From assembly GCF_027922425.1 (NCBI RefSeq), contig NZ_BSFQ01000002.1, positions 372,001 through 436,000 on the forward strand: a stretch of DNA of 64,000 nt. Direction: 5' to 3'. Source of the stretch: Pseudonocardia halophobica (GTDB lineage Bacteria; Actinomycetota; Actinomycetes; Mycobacteriales; Pseudonocardiaceae). Position numbers and translations under genes: made by a program. Positions 1 to 8,666 of the stretch are shown piece by piece. The notes beneath the pieces are model-generated. The model was not told where the DNA came from. It searched no databases and was given only the letters and a program-made list of their open reading frames with translations. Positions within the stretch are counted from its first letter, which is position 1; each line of letters begins with the position of its first letter.

Positions 1-225
1 GGTCCCGAACGCCGCGATCGTGCCGACGACGCCGCCCACGGCGGGGAAGAAGACCTTGTGGAAGACGAGGGCGGCGGCCGTGCCGTAGATGAAGTAGTCG
101 TAGAACTCGATCGTGGTGCCCGCCATGCTGGCCAGGTTGATCCGGCGGACCGCCGTGCGGTCGGGCCGCGGGCCCGCGGAGGGCGTCGGGCCGGGGGACG
201 GCGGGGTGCGGACGGCTGCGGACAC
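1..225 (-). CDS. MFS transporter, metabolite:H+ symporter type (N-terminal part only)
   Basis: This is the first 75 codons of a major facilitator transporter; the rest lies beyond the left edge. After a Pro-rich cytoplasmic tail the protein reads INLASMAGTTIEFYDYFIYG (about residues 28-47). This is the first transmembrane helix signature of the metabolite:H+ symporter (ShiA/ProP/KgtP-like) family, with the acidic TIEFYDY motif in the membrane. It starts at a GTG preceded by a GGAGAGGG ribosome binding site. It is co-oriented with the proline dehydrogenase upstream, which suggests uptake of proline, a betaine or another organic acid, but the substrate cannot be read from this fragment. Confidence 0.85.
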   Translation of the reverse strand, partial: MSAAVRTPPSPGPTPSAGPRPDRTAVRRINLASMAGTTIEFYDYFIYGTAAALVFHKVFFPAVGGVVGTIAAFGT

Positions 226-371
226 GGTTCCCTCTCCGGTCGGTCTGGTGGGTGACCTCCAGCGTCGACCTGCGAGGGCGCCGCCGGGATCGGCTGGCCG
301 GCCGGGCCCGTTGATGACTCAGGGGTCGGGCGATCAGGGGACGGTCCGTGTCGTCAGGACCTGCGGTGGTC

Positions 372-1283
372 TCAGCCTCCGAGCAGTGAACGCAGGAAGA
401 GCAGGAGGTTGGCGGGACGCTCGGCCATCCGCCGCATGAGGTACGGGTACCACTGGCCGCCGAAGGGGACGTAGACCCGCACCCGGTAGCCCTCGGCGGC
501 CAGTCGCTCCTGCAGGTCCCGGCGCACGCCGTAGAGCATCTGGAACTCGAAGTCGCGGCGATCGACGCCGAGCCGGTCGGCCTCGGCCCTGACGTGGTCG
601 ATGCACACGTCGTCGTGCGTGCCGAAGGCCGGGTCGGGCAGGTTCGCGAGCGCCCAGCTCGCCAGGTACCGGTACTGGGCGGTGATCTCCTCCCGCTCCT
701 GCAGCGCCTTCTCGATCGGCTCGAGGAAGGCCCCCTTGACCAGGCGGATGCGCGGCTTGACGTCGGTGAACGAGCCCAGGTCCTCCGGGCAGCGCCGCAT
801 CGCGGCCTGCTGCGCCACGCGGGTCCGCGGGAAGGACGGCAGGAACGTCCGGTAGATCTCCAGGGTCTGGGGGCCGACCGAGCTGTGCTCCATGTCCACC
901 TCGACGGTGACCCCGCACTCCTCGGCGACCTCGAGGAGCTGCTTGAGGTGGCCCGCGCACACGCTCTGGTCCAGGCCGACCCCCAGCTGCGAGAGCTTCA
1001 CCGACACCGTCCCACCGGGGGCGCGGTCGGCGATCGCGTGGATCGTCTCGACATAAGCCGCCGTCGCCGCAGCGGACTCCCGCAGGTCGCCGACGGTCTC
1101 GCCGAGCAGGTCGAGGCTCACGTCGATGCCCTTGGCGTGGAGCGACCGCGACACGGCGATGACGTCGTCGAGGGTGGTGCCGGCGACGTACCGGGAGACG
1201 AGCCCACTGGTCAGGCGACTGCGGCTCACCAACTTCTCGAGCCGCACGTTCCCGGCGGCCAGGAGCAGCAGCTTCCTGATCAT
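372..1283 (-). CDS. Proline dehydrogenase (monofunctional PRODH)
   Basis: A 303-residue FAD-dependent proline dehydrogenase, the short single-domain form typical of actinobacteria rather than bifunctional PutA. It oxidises L-proline to pyrroline-5-carboxylate and passes electrons to the quinone pool. The protein has the expected (beta/alpha)8 barrel landmarks: GTVSVKLSQLG, DMEHSS, RIRLVKGAF and the C-terminal FQMLYGVRRDLQERLA with RVYVPFG. The ATG follows GGAGGAAGAAC; the reading frame is open further upstream but only this start has a good ribosome site. No pyrroline-5-carboxylate dehydrogenase is next to it. A divergent GntR regulator shares its promoter region. Proline could be the end product of proline betaine demethylation or of hydroxyproline conversion by other genes here (inference). 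Confidence 0.93.
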   Translation of the reverse strand: MIRKLLLLAAGNVRLEKLVSRSRLTSGLVSRYVAGTTLDDVIAVSRSLHAKGIDVSLDLLGETVGDLRESAAATAAYVETIHAIADRAPGGTVSVKLSQLGVGLDQSVCAGHLKQLLEVAEECGVTVEVDMEHSSVGPQTLEIYRTFLPSFPRTRVAQQAAMRRCPEDLGSFTDVKPRIRLVKGAFLEPIEKALQEREEITAQYRYLASWALANLPDPAFGTHDDVCIDHVRAEADRLGVDRRDFEFQMLYGVRRDLQERLAAEGYRVRVYVPFGGQWYPYLMRRMAERPANLLLFLRSLLGG

Positions 1284-1402
1284 GTTCTTCCTCCTGCATC
1301 GCGTGCGTCGGATGGCATGAACGCATCGAGGACAGGGAGGAGGGGCCGGCGCCGGGCCTCGGACGCGGCGTCGCTGTCCTTCTCCGGGCTCCCAGAGTAG
1401 GA

Positions 1403-1419
1403 TGTAATCACAGATCACA
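1403..1419. promoter_or_regulatory. Candidate GntR/FCD operator between proline dehydrogenase and its divergent regulator
   Basis: A 17-bp imperfect palindrome, two 7-bp arms (TGTAATC and GATCACA, one mismatch) around a 3-bp centre, lies in the 243-bp divergent region. Size and position fit a dimeric FCD-type GntR regulator controlling both genes. No matching computation was possible. Confidence 0.4.
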
Positions 1420-1526
1420 CAATGGGCCGGTCGACGCGCTCATGCGGCGGCCGGGGAGTCCCGAGCCGCGGATCGCTGCCGGTCCGCAGGCCGGGCTCTC
1501 GGGGAGCCGGCGTTGAGGGTGGTGCC

Positions 1527-2198
1527 ATGGCGATGTCGAAGCTGGAGAGCCTGTCCTTGCTGCCGGACAGGGTCTTCACGGCGATCCGCGAGCAGATCAT
1601 GAACGGCGGGATGCCGGCCGGGCACCGGCTGCGGATCCGCGACCTCGCAGCGGAACTCGGTACCAGCGTGATGCCGGTGCGGGAGGCGATCCGCCGCCTG
1701 GAGGAGGCGGGGCTCGCCGAGAGCGTCCCGCATCGTGGCGCGGTGGTCCGCGGGCTGACGCTGGTCGAGCTGCGCGACGTGTACTACGTGCGCCGGGTCC
1801 TCGAGGTCGATGCTGCCCGACTGGGCGCCCCGAACATGACCGACGAGGACGCCGCGGTCATGGCGGCGCACTGCGCGGCGATGTCGGAGGCAGTGGCGGC
1901 CGGCGACGTGGTGACCGCGCTCGATGCCGACGAGGCCCTCCTGGCCACGCTCTACGCCGCGGGCGGCAACGCCGTCCTCCTCGACACGATCCGGGGTCTG
2001 TGGGAGCGCTGCCGGGTGTACAAGATCGTCGGCGCGCGCCGGGCGGTCGAGGAGGACGACGGGACGTTGTGGTCGTTCCAACCGCGTCTGGTCGAGGCGG
2101 CGCGCGACCACGACGCCGTGGCCGCCGCGGCCGTCACCGAGGCGTCGCTGCTCAGCGCCACGGCGCGCATCGAGCATCAGCTCGGGGGCGTGGGCTGA
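1527..2198 (+). CDS. GntR-family transcriptional regulator, FCD subfamily
   Basis: A 223-residue regulator. Residues about 12-80 form the winged helix-turn-helix (RVFTAIREQIMNGGMPAG, then LRIRDLAAELGTSVMPVREA), followed by an all-helical FCD ligand domain to about residue 220. The start chosen is the ATG at MAMSKLE; the frame is open further upstream without a convincing ribosome site. FCD regulators usually bind a carboxylate and repress adjacent catabolic genes. It is divergent from proline dehydrogenase, so proline or a breakdown product is the likely ligand (inference). The classical FCD metal-binding histidines are not all obvious here. Confidence 0.88.
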   Translation: MAMSKLESLSLLPDRVFTAIREQIMNGGMPAGHRLRIRDLAAELGTSVMPVREAIRRLEEAGLAESVPHRGAVVRGLTLVELRDVYYVRRVLEVDAARLGAPNMTDEDAAVMAAHCAAMSEAVAAGDVVTALDADEALLATLYAAGGNAVLLDTIRGLWERCRVYKIVGARRAVEEDDGTLWSFQPRLVEAARDHDAVAAAAVTEASLLSATARIEHQLGGVG

Positions 2199-2223
2199 TC
2201 GGACGCGCGAGGCAGACGCTCGT

Positions 2224-2357
2224 TCAGCGCATCTCGCCGGCCCCGACGTAGGGGTGCGGGCTGCGCAGCAGGTCGCCCTCCGAGAAGCGGCAGAGCCGGA
2301 AGTCCCGGGCCGGGATGGTCGGGACGGAGAGCCGGTGGCGGCTCCCGCGGTCGTCAT
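2224..2357 (-). pseudogene. Short coding remnant downstream of the cupin gene, apparently frameshifted
   Basis: An ATG overlaps the cupin stop codon (ATGA), as in a translationally coupled gene, and opens MTTAGAATG. Strong coding bias, with every third base G or C, then continues in a different frame as TIPARDFRLCRFSEGDLL and ends at a TGA about 33 codons later. No start codon exists in that second frame. A single insertion or deletion near 2310-2330 would join the two into a roughly 44-residue protein. I do not recognise the product. Decay and a sequencing error are both possible. Confidence 0.4.
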
Positions 2358-2869
2358 GCCTTCTCCCTCGGGGCGGCCGACTCCGCGGGCGCGTCGGTCG
2401 TGCTCGGGTGATCGGCCCGGCGGCTCCCGGACGCCGCCGCCGCGGAGCGCCCGAGGCGGAAGCGGCTCCAGTCGAAGCCTCCGGCGGGCGGTCCCCAGAT
2501 GACCAGGAACTCCGCCGGGTCCGGCCCGTCGTTGCGGACGCCGTGGGGCAGGCCGGGCGGGGCGATGAAGGCGTCGCCGGGGGAGAGGTCGGTGGCCGTC
2601 TCGCCGACCAGCAGGGTCGCCCGGCCGCGGACGAGGACGTAGACCTCCTCGAGCTCGCCGGCCGCCGCGCCGTCCTCGCCCGGCATCGGAGGGTGGGCGT
2701 GCACTCCCTCGGTGGCGCCCGGCGGGAAGGACCACCGGTTGATCGCCACCGGGAGCTGTGTGCGCTCGCGGAAGAACCACTGGACGCCGACGGGGATCGT
2801 GCCGTCGTGCAGCACGTGACCGAAGGCGCCGTCGCCTGATCGCTCGACGTGGGTGTCCTTGCTGTCCAT
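2354..2869 (-). CDS. Cupin-domain protein
   Basis: A 171-residue single-domain cupin. The first cupin motif is visible as PGATEGVHAHPPMPGEDG with E in ELEEVYVLVRGRA (about residues 38-70), and the second as LSPGDAFIAPPGLPHGVRN (about residues 80-98). These supply the His/Glu metal ligands. The C-terminal 40 residues are Ala/Ser/Arg-rich and low complexity. The ATG has a GAGGAGGT ribosome site. Function is unknown; small cupins may be dioxygenases, isomerases or ligand sensors. It is flanked on both sides by short remnants with frameshift-like breaks, so the local operon may be damaged. Confidence 0.8.
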   Translation of the reverse strand: MDSKDTHVERSGDGAFGHVLHDGTIPVGVQWFFRERTQLPVAINRWSFPPGATEGVHAHPPMPGEDGAAAGELEEVYVLVRGRATLLVGETATDLSPGDAFIAPPGLPHGVRNDGPDPAEFLVIWGPPAGGFDWSRFRLGRSAAAASGSRRADHPSTTDAPAESAAPREKA

Positions 2870-2882
2870 GGTCGCGACCTCC

Positions 2883-3030
2883 TCAGCCCATGTGCGGGTA
2901 CGTCCGGTCCATGTCGGGCGACAGGTTCTCCTCGAGGAAACGACCGCTGACCCAGCGCTGCAGGGCCAGGACCGATCCCGTCCTGTCGTTGGTGCCCGAT
3001 CCCGCCGGCGCCGAACGACTGCTGGCCCAT
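2883..3030 (-). pseudogene. Short coding remnant upstream of the cupin gene, apparently frameshifted
   Basis: The 337-bp stretch between the cupin and hyuA is not empty. On the minus strand an ATG opens MGQQSFGAGGIGHQRQDG with good codon use. The coding bias then jumps frame to LALQRWVSGRFLEENLSPDM and continues through DRTYPHMG to a TGA just upstream of the cupin ribosome site. The two parts are out of frame by one base, near 2960-2975. Restored, it would be a protein of about 49 residues. The family is not recognised. This may be a small decayed gene or a frameshift error in the sequence. Confidence 0.38.
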
Positions 3031-3206
3031 CGTGGTCCCGGTGGGACGCCGCCCGCGCCGCCGCCCGGGCCCCTCTGCGCGGCTTCTCCGACAGCGTGCG
3101 GGCACTTCTCGCGCGCTGAGCCGGCCTGGTCTTGTCCGGGCCCGGTTCGTGGCCTACCGTCGTCGACGAGTGGTATTCGAACATCTGCAGGTGACCGAGG
3201 AGTCCC

Positions 3207-5270
3207 ATGTCACCGACGAGTCCTGACGGGCACGCACGTCGTGCCGGACAGGTGCGGGTCGCCGTGGACACCGGCGGCACCTTCACCGACGTCGCGGTCC
3301 GGCGACCGGACGGCTCGGTCGAGGTGTGGAAGGTGTCCTCGAGCCCGCAGGCGCCGGACGACGCGGTGGTGCGCGGGGTCAAGGAGGCCCTCGAACGGGC
3401 CGGGGCGGACTTCGGCTCGGTCGAGCGGTTCGTCCACGGCACCACGGTCGCGACGAACACCCTGCTCACGCGCACCGGTGCCCGGGTCGGGCTGGTTACG
3501 ACCGCCGGGTTCGCGGACATGCTCCACATCGGGCACCAGAGCCGCCCAGCCCTCTACGACCTGTCGGTGCGGCGCGCCGCCCCGCTGGTCCCGCACGAAC
3601 TGACCTGGGAGGTCACCGAGCGGTTGGCGGCCGACGGCGCGGTGCTCGTCGCACCCGCCGAAGCGGAGCTGGACCGGCTCGCCGAGCGGATCCGGGCCGC
3701 CGCTCCGCAGGTCGTCGTCGTCTCGTTGCTCAACGCCTACGTCGATCCGGCGCACGAGCAGCGCGTCGTGGAGCACCTGCGTCGGGCCGGGGCGGCCCCG
3801 TCGGTGCTCGCCGCCACGGCGGTCACCCCGGAGATGCGCGAGTACGAGCGCACCTCCACCGCCGTCGTCTCCGGTTACGTCCAGCCGGCGATCGCCGACT
3901 ACCTCGAGCGACTCGAGACTCGGCTCGCCGAGCGGGCGATGCCGGCGCGGGTGTGGGTCATGCAGTCCAACGGGGGTCTGCTCGGCGCCGGCAGTGCCCG
4001 CGAGCACAGCGTCCGGACCGTGCTGTCCGGCCTGGTCGGCGGGGTGGTCGGCGCAGCGCGGTGGGCATCGCAGCTGGGTCTGCCCCGCGTGGTGAGCTTC
4101 GACATCGGGGGCACGAGCACCGACATCGCGCTGATCCGTGACGGCGTGCCCGGCGAGATGACCTCCGGTGAGCTCGAGGGCTACCCGCTGCGGATGCCGG
4201 CCGTGGACGTGCACACAATCGGTGCGGGTGGCGGCTCGATCGCGTGGCGGGACGCGGGCGGCAGCCTGCGGGTGGGCCCGCAGAGCGCGGGCGCGCGTCC
4301 CGGCCCGGTCTGCTACGGCCGCGGCGGCGAGCAGATCACGGTGACCGACGCCCACGCCCTGCTCGGCCGGCTGGGCAGCAGCCTGCTCGGCGGCCGGCTC
4401 GCGCTCGACCTGGACGCCGCACGCGAACGGCTGGCGGCCTTCGCCGGCGAGCTCGGGCTCGACGAGGAGGAGGCCGCCGCCGGCGTGCTGCGCGTCATCA
4501 CCGCGACCATGGCCCGCGGGGTGCGCAAGGTCAGCATCGAGCGCGGCATCGACCCGCGTGACTGCGTGCTGATGGCCTTCGGTGGTGCCGGCCCGCTGCA
4601 CGCCACCGACCTCATCCGCGAGCTGGGGATGAAGGGCGCGGTCGTGCCGCCGCATCCCGGGATCGCCTCGGCGGTGGGCATGCTCGACGCCCCGGTGCGG
4701 CACGACTTCGCGGCCGCCGCGTCCGCGACCAGCGCAGCCGAGCTCGACACGGTGGCTCGCACCCTCGAGGAGCTCACGGCGGACGCGATCCGCTTCCTGG
4801 AACAGCGCGAGCGAGTCGATCCGGCACTGGTCACCGTCGACCGGCTCGTCGACGCCCGCTATCTGGGGCAGAGCTACGCCCTGACCGTGCCCTGGCAGGC
4901 GGACTTCGCCGCGCTGCGCAAGGCCTTCGACAACGCGCACCTGGAGCGCTACGGCTTCGACGATCCCGACGCCGTGCTGGAGATCGTCGCCGTGCGGGCG
5001 AGCGCGGTCGTCGAGGCACCCGGCGCGGGCGACGTGCCCGCGACGGTGGCCGAGGGCGCTCCGCCGGAGCCGGTCGACATCCGCTCGGTGCTCTTCGGCG
5101 CGCAGCGGCACGCGTGCCCGGTCTACCGCCGCGACGACCTTCCCGCCGGCGTCGAGCTGGCCGGTCCGCTGGTGCTCGAGCAGCTCGACTCGACCGTCGT
5201 CGTCGCCCCGGGCCAGGTGTGCCACCACGACACCGTCGGATTCCTCCACATCCACGAGGAGCGCCCGTGA
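3207..5270 (+). CDS. hyuA: Hydantoinase/oxoprolinase-family protein, subunit A (HyuA type)
   Basis: A 687-residue large subunit of the ATP-dependent hydantoinase/oxoprolinase/acetone carboxylase family. Motifs are clear: RVAVDTGGTFTDVAV (residues about 12-26, phosphate loop of the ASKHA-like fold), FVHGTTVATNTLL, SFDIGGTSTDIAL near residue 298 and MAFGGAGPLHATDL near residue 455. Family members use ATP to activate a cyclic amide or carbonyl; N-methylhydantoinase, 5-oxoprolinase and acetophenone carboxylase are examples. It starts at ATG after GAGGAGTCCC and overlaps hyuB by 4 bases (GTGA), so the two are translationally coupled. N-methylhydantoin from creatinine breakdown would fit the N-methyl theme, but the substrate is not proven. 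Confidence 0.9.
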   Translation: MSPTSPDGHARRAGQVRVAVDTGGTFTDVAVRRPDGSVEVWKVSSSPQAPDDAVVRGVKEALERAGADFGSVERFVHGTTVATNTLLTRTGARVGLVTTAGFADMLHIGHQSRPALYDLSVRRAAPLVPHELTWEVTERLAADGAVLVAPAEAELDRLAERIRAAAPQVVVVSLLNAYVDPAHEQRVVEHLRRAGAAPSVLAATAVTPEMREYERTSTAVVSGYVQPAIADYLERLETRLAERAMPARVWVMQSNGGLLGAGSAREHSVRTVLSGLVGGVVGAARWASQLGLPRVVSFDIGGTSTDIALIRDGVPGEMTSGELEGYPLRMPAVDVHTIGAGGGSIAWRDAGGSLRVGPQSAGARPGPVCYGRGGEQITVTDAHALLGRLGSSLLGGRLALDLDAARERLAAFAGELGLDEEEAAAGVLRVITATMARGVRKVSIERGIDPRDCVLMAFGGAGPLHATDLIRELGMKGAVVPPHPGIASAVGMLDAPVRHDFAAAASATSAAELDTVARTLEELTADAIRFLEQRERVDPALVTVDRLVDARYLGQSYALTVPWQADFAALRKAFDNAHLERYGFDDPDAVLEIVAVRASAVVEAPGAGDVPATVAEGAPPEPVDIRSVLFGAQRHACPVYRRDDLPAGVELAGPLVLEQLDSTVVVAPGQVCHHDTVGFLHIHEERP

Positions 5271-6910
5271 CCGCCGACCACTGTTCCGACGATCTCGGGC
5301 CCGTGGAGCTGGAGATCGCCCGCAACCGCTTCGAGTCCACGGCGGAGGAGATCGGGACGGCGCTGATCCGCACCTCCTACTCGCCGAACATCAAGGACCG
5401 CCGCGACTGCTCGGCGGGGGTGTACTCCCCGACGGGCGAGCTGATCGCGCAGGCCGAGCACATCCCGCTGCACCTGGGACTGATGCCGACCATGGTGCGC
5501 AACGTGCTGGCCGAGGTCGGGACCGGCTCGCTCGAGCCCGGGGACGTCCTCATCAGCAACAACCCCTACCTGGGCGGTTCGCACCTTCCCGACACCTGCC
5601 TGGTGACCCCGGTCTTCGCCGACGGCCGGCTGGTCGCCGTCGTGGCGAACATGGCTCACCACGTCGACGTCGGCGGGATCGTCCCGGGCTCGATGGCCAC
5701 GCACGCGACGGAGATCTTCCAGGAGGGCGTGCGCATCCCGCCGGTCAAGCTCGTTCAGCGCGGCGAGCTCCGCACCGACCTGATCGCGCTCCTGATGGCG
5801 AACGTCCGCACGGCGGACAAGACCCGCGGCGACCTGATGGCCCAGCTCGCGGCGAACCGGCTCGGTGAACGCCGCATCGGCGAGATGGTCGCGGAGTGGG
5901 GCCCCGGGCTCTTCCGGCGATCCTGCTCGGCCCTCGTGCGCTACGCCGAGCGGCGCACCCGCGCCGCCGTCGCCGCCCTGCCGGACGGGATCGCGAGCTT
6001 CACCGACCACCTCGAGCACGACGGCGTCGAGCCCCGCTCGATCCCGATCACCGCCACCGTCCGCAAGCGGGGGGACGTCGTGGAGATCGACCTGACGGCC
6101 AGCGCCGACCAGGTGCCCGGCGCGGTCAACTGCTCCTACGCGGTCACCGAGGCGTGCGCGGGGTACGTCGTCAAGGCCCTGACCGACCCGACGCTGCCGT
6201 CCAACGCCGGCCTGATGCGCCCCGTCCGGGTCCTGACCCGGCCCGGGTCGGTCTGCGCCGCGGAGTTCCCGGCCCCGGTGGCGAACGGGAACACCCAGAC
6301 CGCGCAGCGCATCGTCGACGCCCTCCTCGGTGCCTTCGCCCAGATCGTCCCGGACCGGGTTCCCGCCGCGTCCAGCGGCAGCATGAGCATCGTGACCATC
6401 GGCGGCCGCGACCCGCGCACCGGGCGCTACTACTCCTACGTCGAGACCTACGGGGGCGGACAGGGAGCCGGCCCGCACGCCGACGGCGACAGCGCGGTGC
6501 ACACGCACATGACCAACACCCGCAACACCCCCTGTGAGGTGATCGAGCGGGAGTACCCGCTGCGGGTCGACCGCTACGCGATCGCGCGCGGCACCGGCGG
6601 CGCCGGCCGGTGGCGCGGGGGAGACGGGCTGATCCGGGAGATCACCCTCACCGACGGCGCGGCGACCGCGGTCGTGGCGACCGCCCGCGTCGACAGCCGA
6701 CCCTGGGGCCTGCACGGGGGCCGGGACGCGACCGGCGCCCGCATCGCCGTCACGCACCGGGACTCCGGCACCACCGAGCTGCCCGCGATGAGCTCCGTCC
6801 GGCTCGAGGCCGGAGCCACCCTCTCGGTCCGGACCGCCGGGGGCGGCGGCTTCGGCAAAGACCGATCGACGGCCGCGGGCGTGGAAGGATCGGTCGGTGC
6901 CCAAGCGTGA
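5267..6910 (+). CDS. hyuB: Hydantoinase/oxoprolinase-family protein, subunit B (HyuB type)
   Basis: A 547-residue small subunit that pairs with HyuA. It begins with GTG inside the HyuA stop region. Family landmarks are FESTAEEIGTALIRTSYSPN, DRRDCSAGVYSPTGELIAQA, HIPLHLGLMP, SNNPYLGGSHLPD and, in the C-terminal third, ETYGGGQGAGPHADGDSA and TNTRNTPCEVIEREYPL. The conserved Asp/His residues in the central motifs bind metal in characterised members. It is full length and intact. Its last 14 bases overlap the start of the next gene, a GntR regulator, which points to one transcript. Confidence 0.9.
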   Translation: MTADHCSDDLGPVELEIARNRFESTAEEIGTALIRTSYSPNIKDRRDCSAGVYSPTGELIAQAEHIPLHLGLMPTMVRNVLAEVGTGSLEPGDVLISNNPYLGGSHLPDTCLVTPVFADGRLVAVVANMAHHVDVGGIVPGSMATHATEIFQEGVRIPPVKLVQRGELRTDLIALLMANVRTADKTRGDLMAQLAANRLGERRIGEMVAEWGPGLFRRSCSALVRYAERRTRAAVAALPDGIASFTDHLEHDGVEPRSIPITATVRKRGDVVEIDLTASADQVPGAVNCSYAVTEACAGYVVKALTDPTLPSNAGLMRPVRVLTRPGSVCAAEFPAPVANGNTQTAQRIVDALLGAFAQIVPDRVPAASSGSMSIVTIGGRDPRTGRYYSYVETYGGGQGAGPHADGDSAVHTHMTNTRNTPCEVIEREYPLRVDRYAIARGTGGAGRWRGGDGLIREITLTDGAATAVVATARVDSRPWGLHGGRDATGARIAVTHRDSGTTELPAMSSVRLEAGATLSVRTAGGGGFGKDRSTAAGVEGSVGAQA

Positions 6911-7613
6911 TCGCTCGGTGATGGAGCAGGCCTTCCAGGAGATCAGACGAAGGATCATCACGCTGCAGGTCGAGCCGGGGCAGCGGCTCGACGACGTCGC
7001 GCTGGCCAAGGACCTGGCGCTCAGCCGCACCCCGGTCCGGGAGGCGCTGTTCCGGCTCGGCGCCGAAGGACTCGTCACTCCCGGCGAGCGCGGAGGGTTC
7101 ACCGTCCGGCCGCTCGACCTGTTCGACATCAGCCAGCTCTTCGAGGCGCACATCGTCGTGGCCAGAGCCGTGGCCCGGCTCGCCGCGACCCGGGCGACGG
7201 ACACCGAGATCGACCATCTCGCCGAGCTCACCGACGCCGTCGAGGACGCCGTCCGGGCGGGCGACCCTGCCGGGATCGCAGCCACGAACGCCGAGCTCCA
7301 TCGCGCGGAGGCGCGCTGTGCCCGCAACGAACACCTGCGCGTGCTGGCGAACAACGTGCAGAACCTGGGCCAACGCCTGTCCTACCTCTGCTTCGGCGGG
7401 GACCGTGGCGGCGTCCTCGACCTCGACGACCACCTCGAGCGGGTGTGCACCGACCACACCGCGATGATCGAAGCGCTGCGGACCCGGGACGTCGACGAGG
7501 CCGAGCGCGTCGCCGCGCGCCACGTCCACCTGTTCCGCGACCGGGTCGTCGAGTTCTTCGAGGCGACCCCCGTCGAGTCCCTCGGCTTCGACCAGGACCT
7601 GCCGCCGGCGTAG
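6897..7613 (+). CDS. GntR-family regulator, FCD subfamily, in the hyu operon
   Basis: A 238-residue regulator. The winged helix is at residues about 8-75 (EQAFQEIRRRIITLQVEPGQ, ALSRTPVREALFRLGAEGLV), followed by an FCD domain. The FCD metal-site pattern is visible (E and H in NAELHRAEAR, H in DHLERVC, H in ARHVHLFRDRV). It starts at GTG after GGAAGGA and overlaps the end of hyuB by 14 bases. Being inside the operon suggests autoregulation of the hyu genes by their substrate or product. Confidence 0.88.
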   Translation: MPKRDRSVMEQAFQEIRRRIITLQVEPGQRLDDVALAKDLALSRTPVREALFRLGAEGLVTPGERGGFTVRPLDLFDISQLFEAHIVVARAVARLAATRATDTEIDHLAELTDAVEDAVRAGDPAGIAATNAELHRAEARCARNEHLRVLANNVQNLGQRLSYLCFGGDRGGVLDLDDHLERVCTDHTAMIEALRTRDVDEAERVAARHVHLFRDRVVEFFEATPVESLGFDQDLPPA

Positions 7614-7634
7614 GACGCGAGAGGATGCCTTCCG

Positions 7635-8654
7635 ATGGCCGTGATCCATCGCGACGAGCTCATCGAGCTGTGTCGCAGCGCCCTGCTGGCCGCAGGCGCC
7701 GGCGCTCGCGACGCCCGCGTGCTGGCCGAGGCGACCGCCGAGGCCGAGGTCATCGGCAACCGGGCCGTCGGGGTCGGGCACCTCTTCGACTATCTCGACG
7801 GCTACGCACAGGGTCGGATCAGCAAGGACGCACAACCCGTCGTGCGACGCGTCGCGCCGGCCGTCCTGGATGCCGATGCCCGGTCCGGCCTGGCCCAGAC
7901 CGCCTTCGCGGACGCCTTCGACGGCCTGCTCGAGGCCACCCGAGAGTCCGGACTCGCCGCGTTGTGGATCCGCAACTCCTTCACCTGCGGGGAGCTCGGC
8001 TACTACGCGCGCCATCTCGCCGCACAGGACCTCGTCGCGCTGGCCGCGGCGAACAGCCCCGCGCTGATGTCGATCGGTGGCGCCCGCAGGTCCGTCCTCG
8101 GCACCAACCCGCTCGCGTACGGACTCCCGCGTCCGGGCAGGGCGCCGGTCGTCATCGACCAGGCCTCCTCGGCCACGGCGTTCGTCAACGTCCGGCGGGC
8201 GGCCGAGGCGGGCGAGCCCATCCCGGCGGGGTGGGCGCTCGACCGTGGCGGCGAGCCGACCCGGGACGCCGACGCGGCCCTCGACGGCACCCTCCTGCCG
8301 TTCGGTGGTTACCGGGGCGGGAACGTGGCCCTGCTGGTGGAGGTGCTCGCCACCCTCTCGGGCGCATCGTTCTCGCTGGACGCGGCCCCCTTCCACGAGG
8401 GGAGCAGCTCGCCGGGCATCGGCGTGTTCGTGCTCGGTATCGATCCTGCGACCTTCCCCGGCTCCACGGAACGGCTCGCCGGGCAACTCGACACCCTGCG
8501 CGCCGAACACGACGTCCGGTTGCCCGCACTCGAGAGGACGGGTCCGGCAGATCGGGTGGAGCTCGAGGCGGCCGTCCTGCAGCGCCTGGAGGACGCCGGC
8601 GCGGCGGACCGGGCCGTCGCGTCGACCCAGCGGATCGCGACCGACGAGGACTGA
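7635..8654 (+). CDS. Ldh2-family (malate/lactate/imine) oxidoreductase with altered active site
   Basis: A 339-residue member of the Ldh2 family of NAD(P)-dependent oxidoreductases, which includes malate/ureidoglycolate dehydrogenases and delta1-pyrroline-2-carboxylate reductase. The family C-terminal signature is clear: GEPIPAGWALDRGGEPTRDA and LLPFGGYRGGNVALLVE. The motif normally written NSxHxGxxGxY appears as NSFTCGELGYY, so the usual His is Thr. The usual basic MARGKV-type segment is TAFVNV. The fold should be intact but the chemistry may differ. It lies 21 bp after the GntR gene and 12 bp before an amine oxidase, in one operon. Confidence 0.8.
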   Translation: MAVIHRDELIELCRSALLAAGAGARDARVLAEATAEAEVIGNRAVGVGHLFDYLDGYAQGRISKDAQPVVRRVAPAVLDADARSGLAQTAFADAFDGLLEATRESGLAALWIRNSFTCGELGYYARHLAAQDLVALAAANSPALMSIGGARRSVLGTNPLAYGLPRPGRAPVVIDQASSATAFVNVRRAAEAGEPIPAGWALDRGGEPTRDADAALDGTLLPFGGYRGGNVALLVEVLATLSGASFSLDAAPFHEGSSSPGIGVFVLGIDPATFPGSTERLAGQLDTLRAEHDVRLPALERTGPADRVELEAAVLQRLEDAGAADRAVASTQRIATDED

Positions 8655-8666
8655 CGGGGAGCAGAG

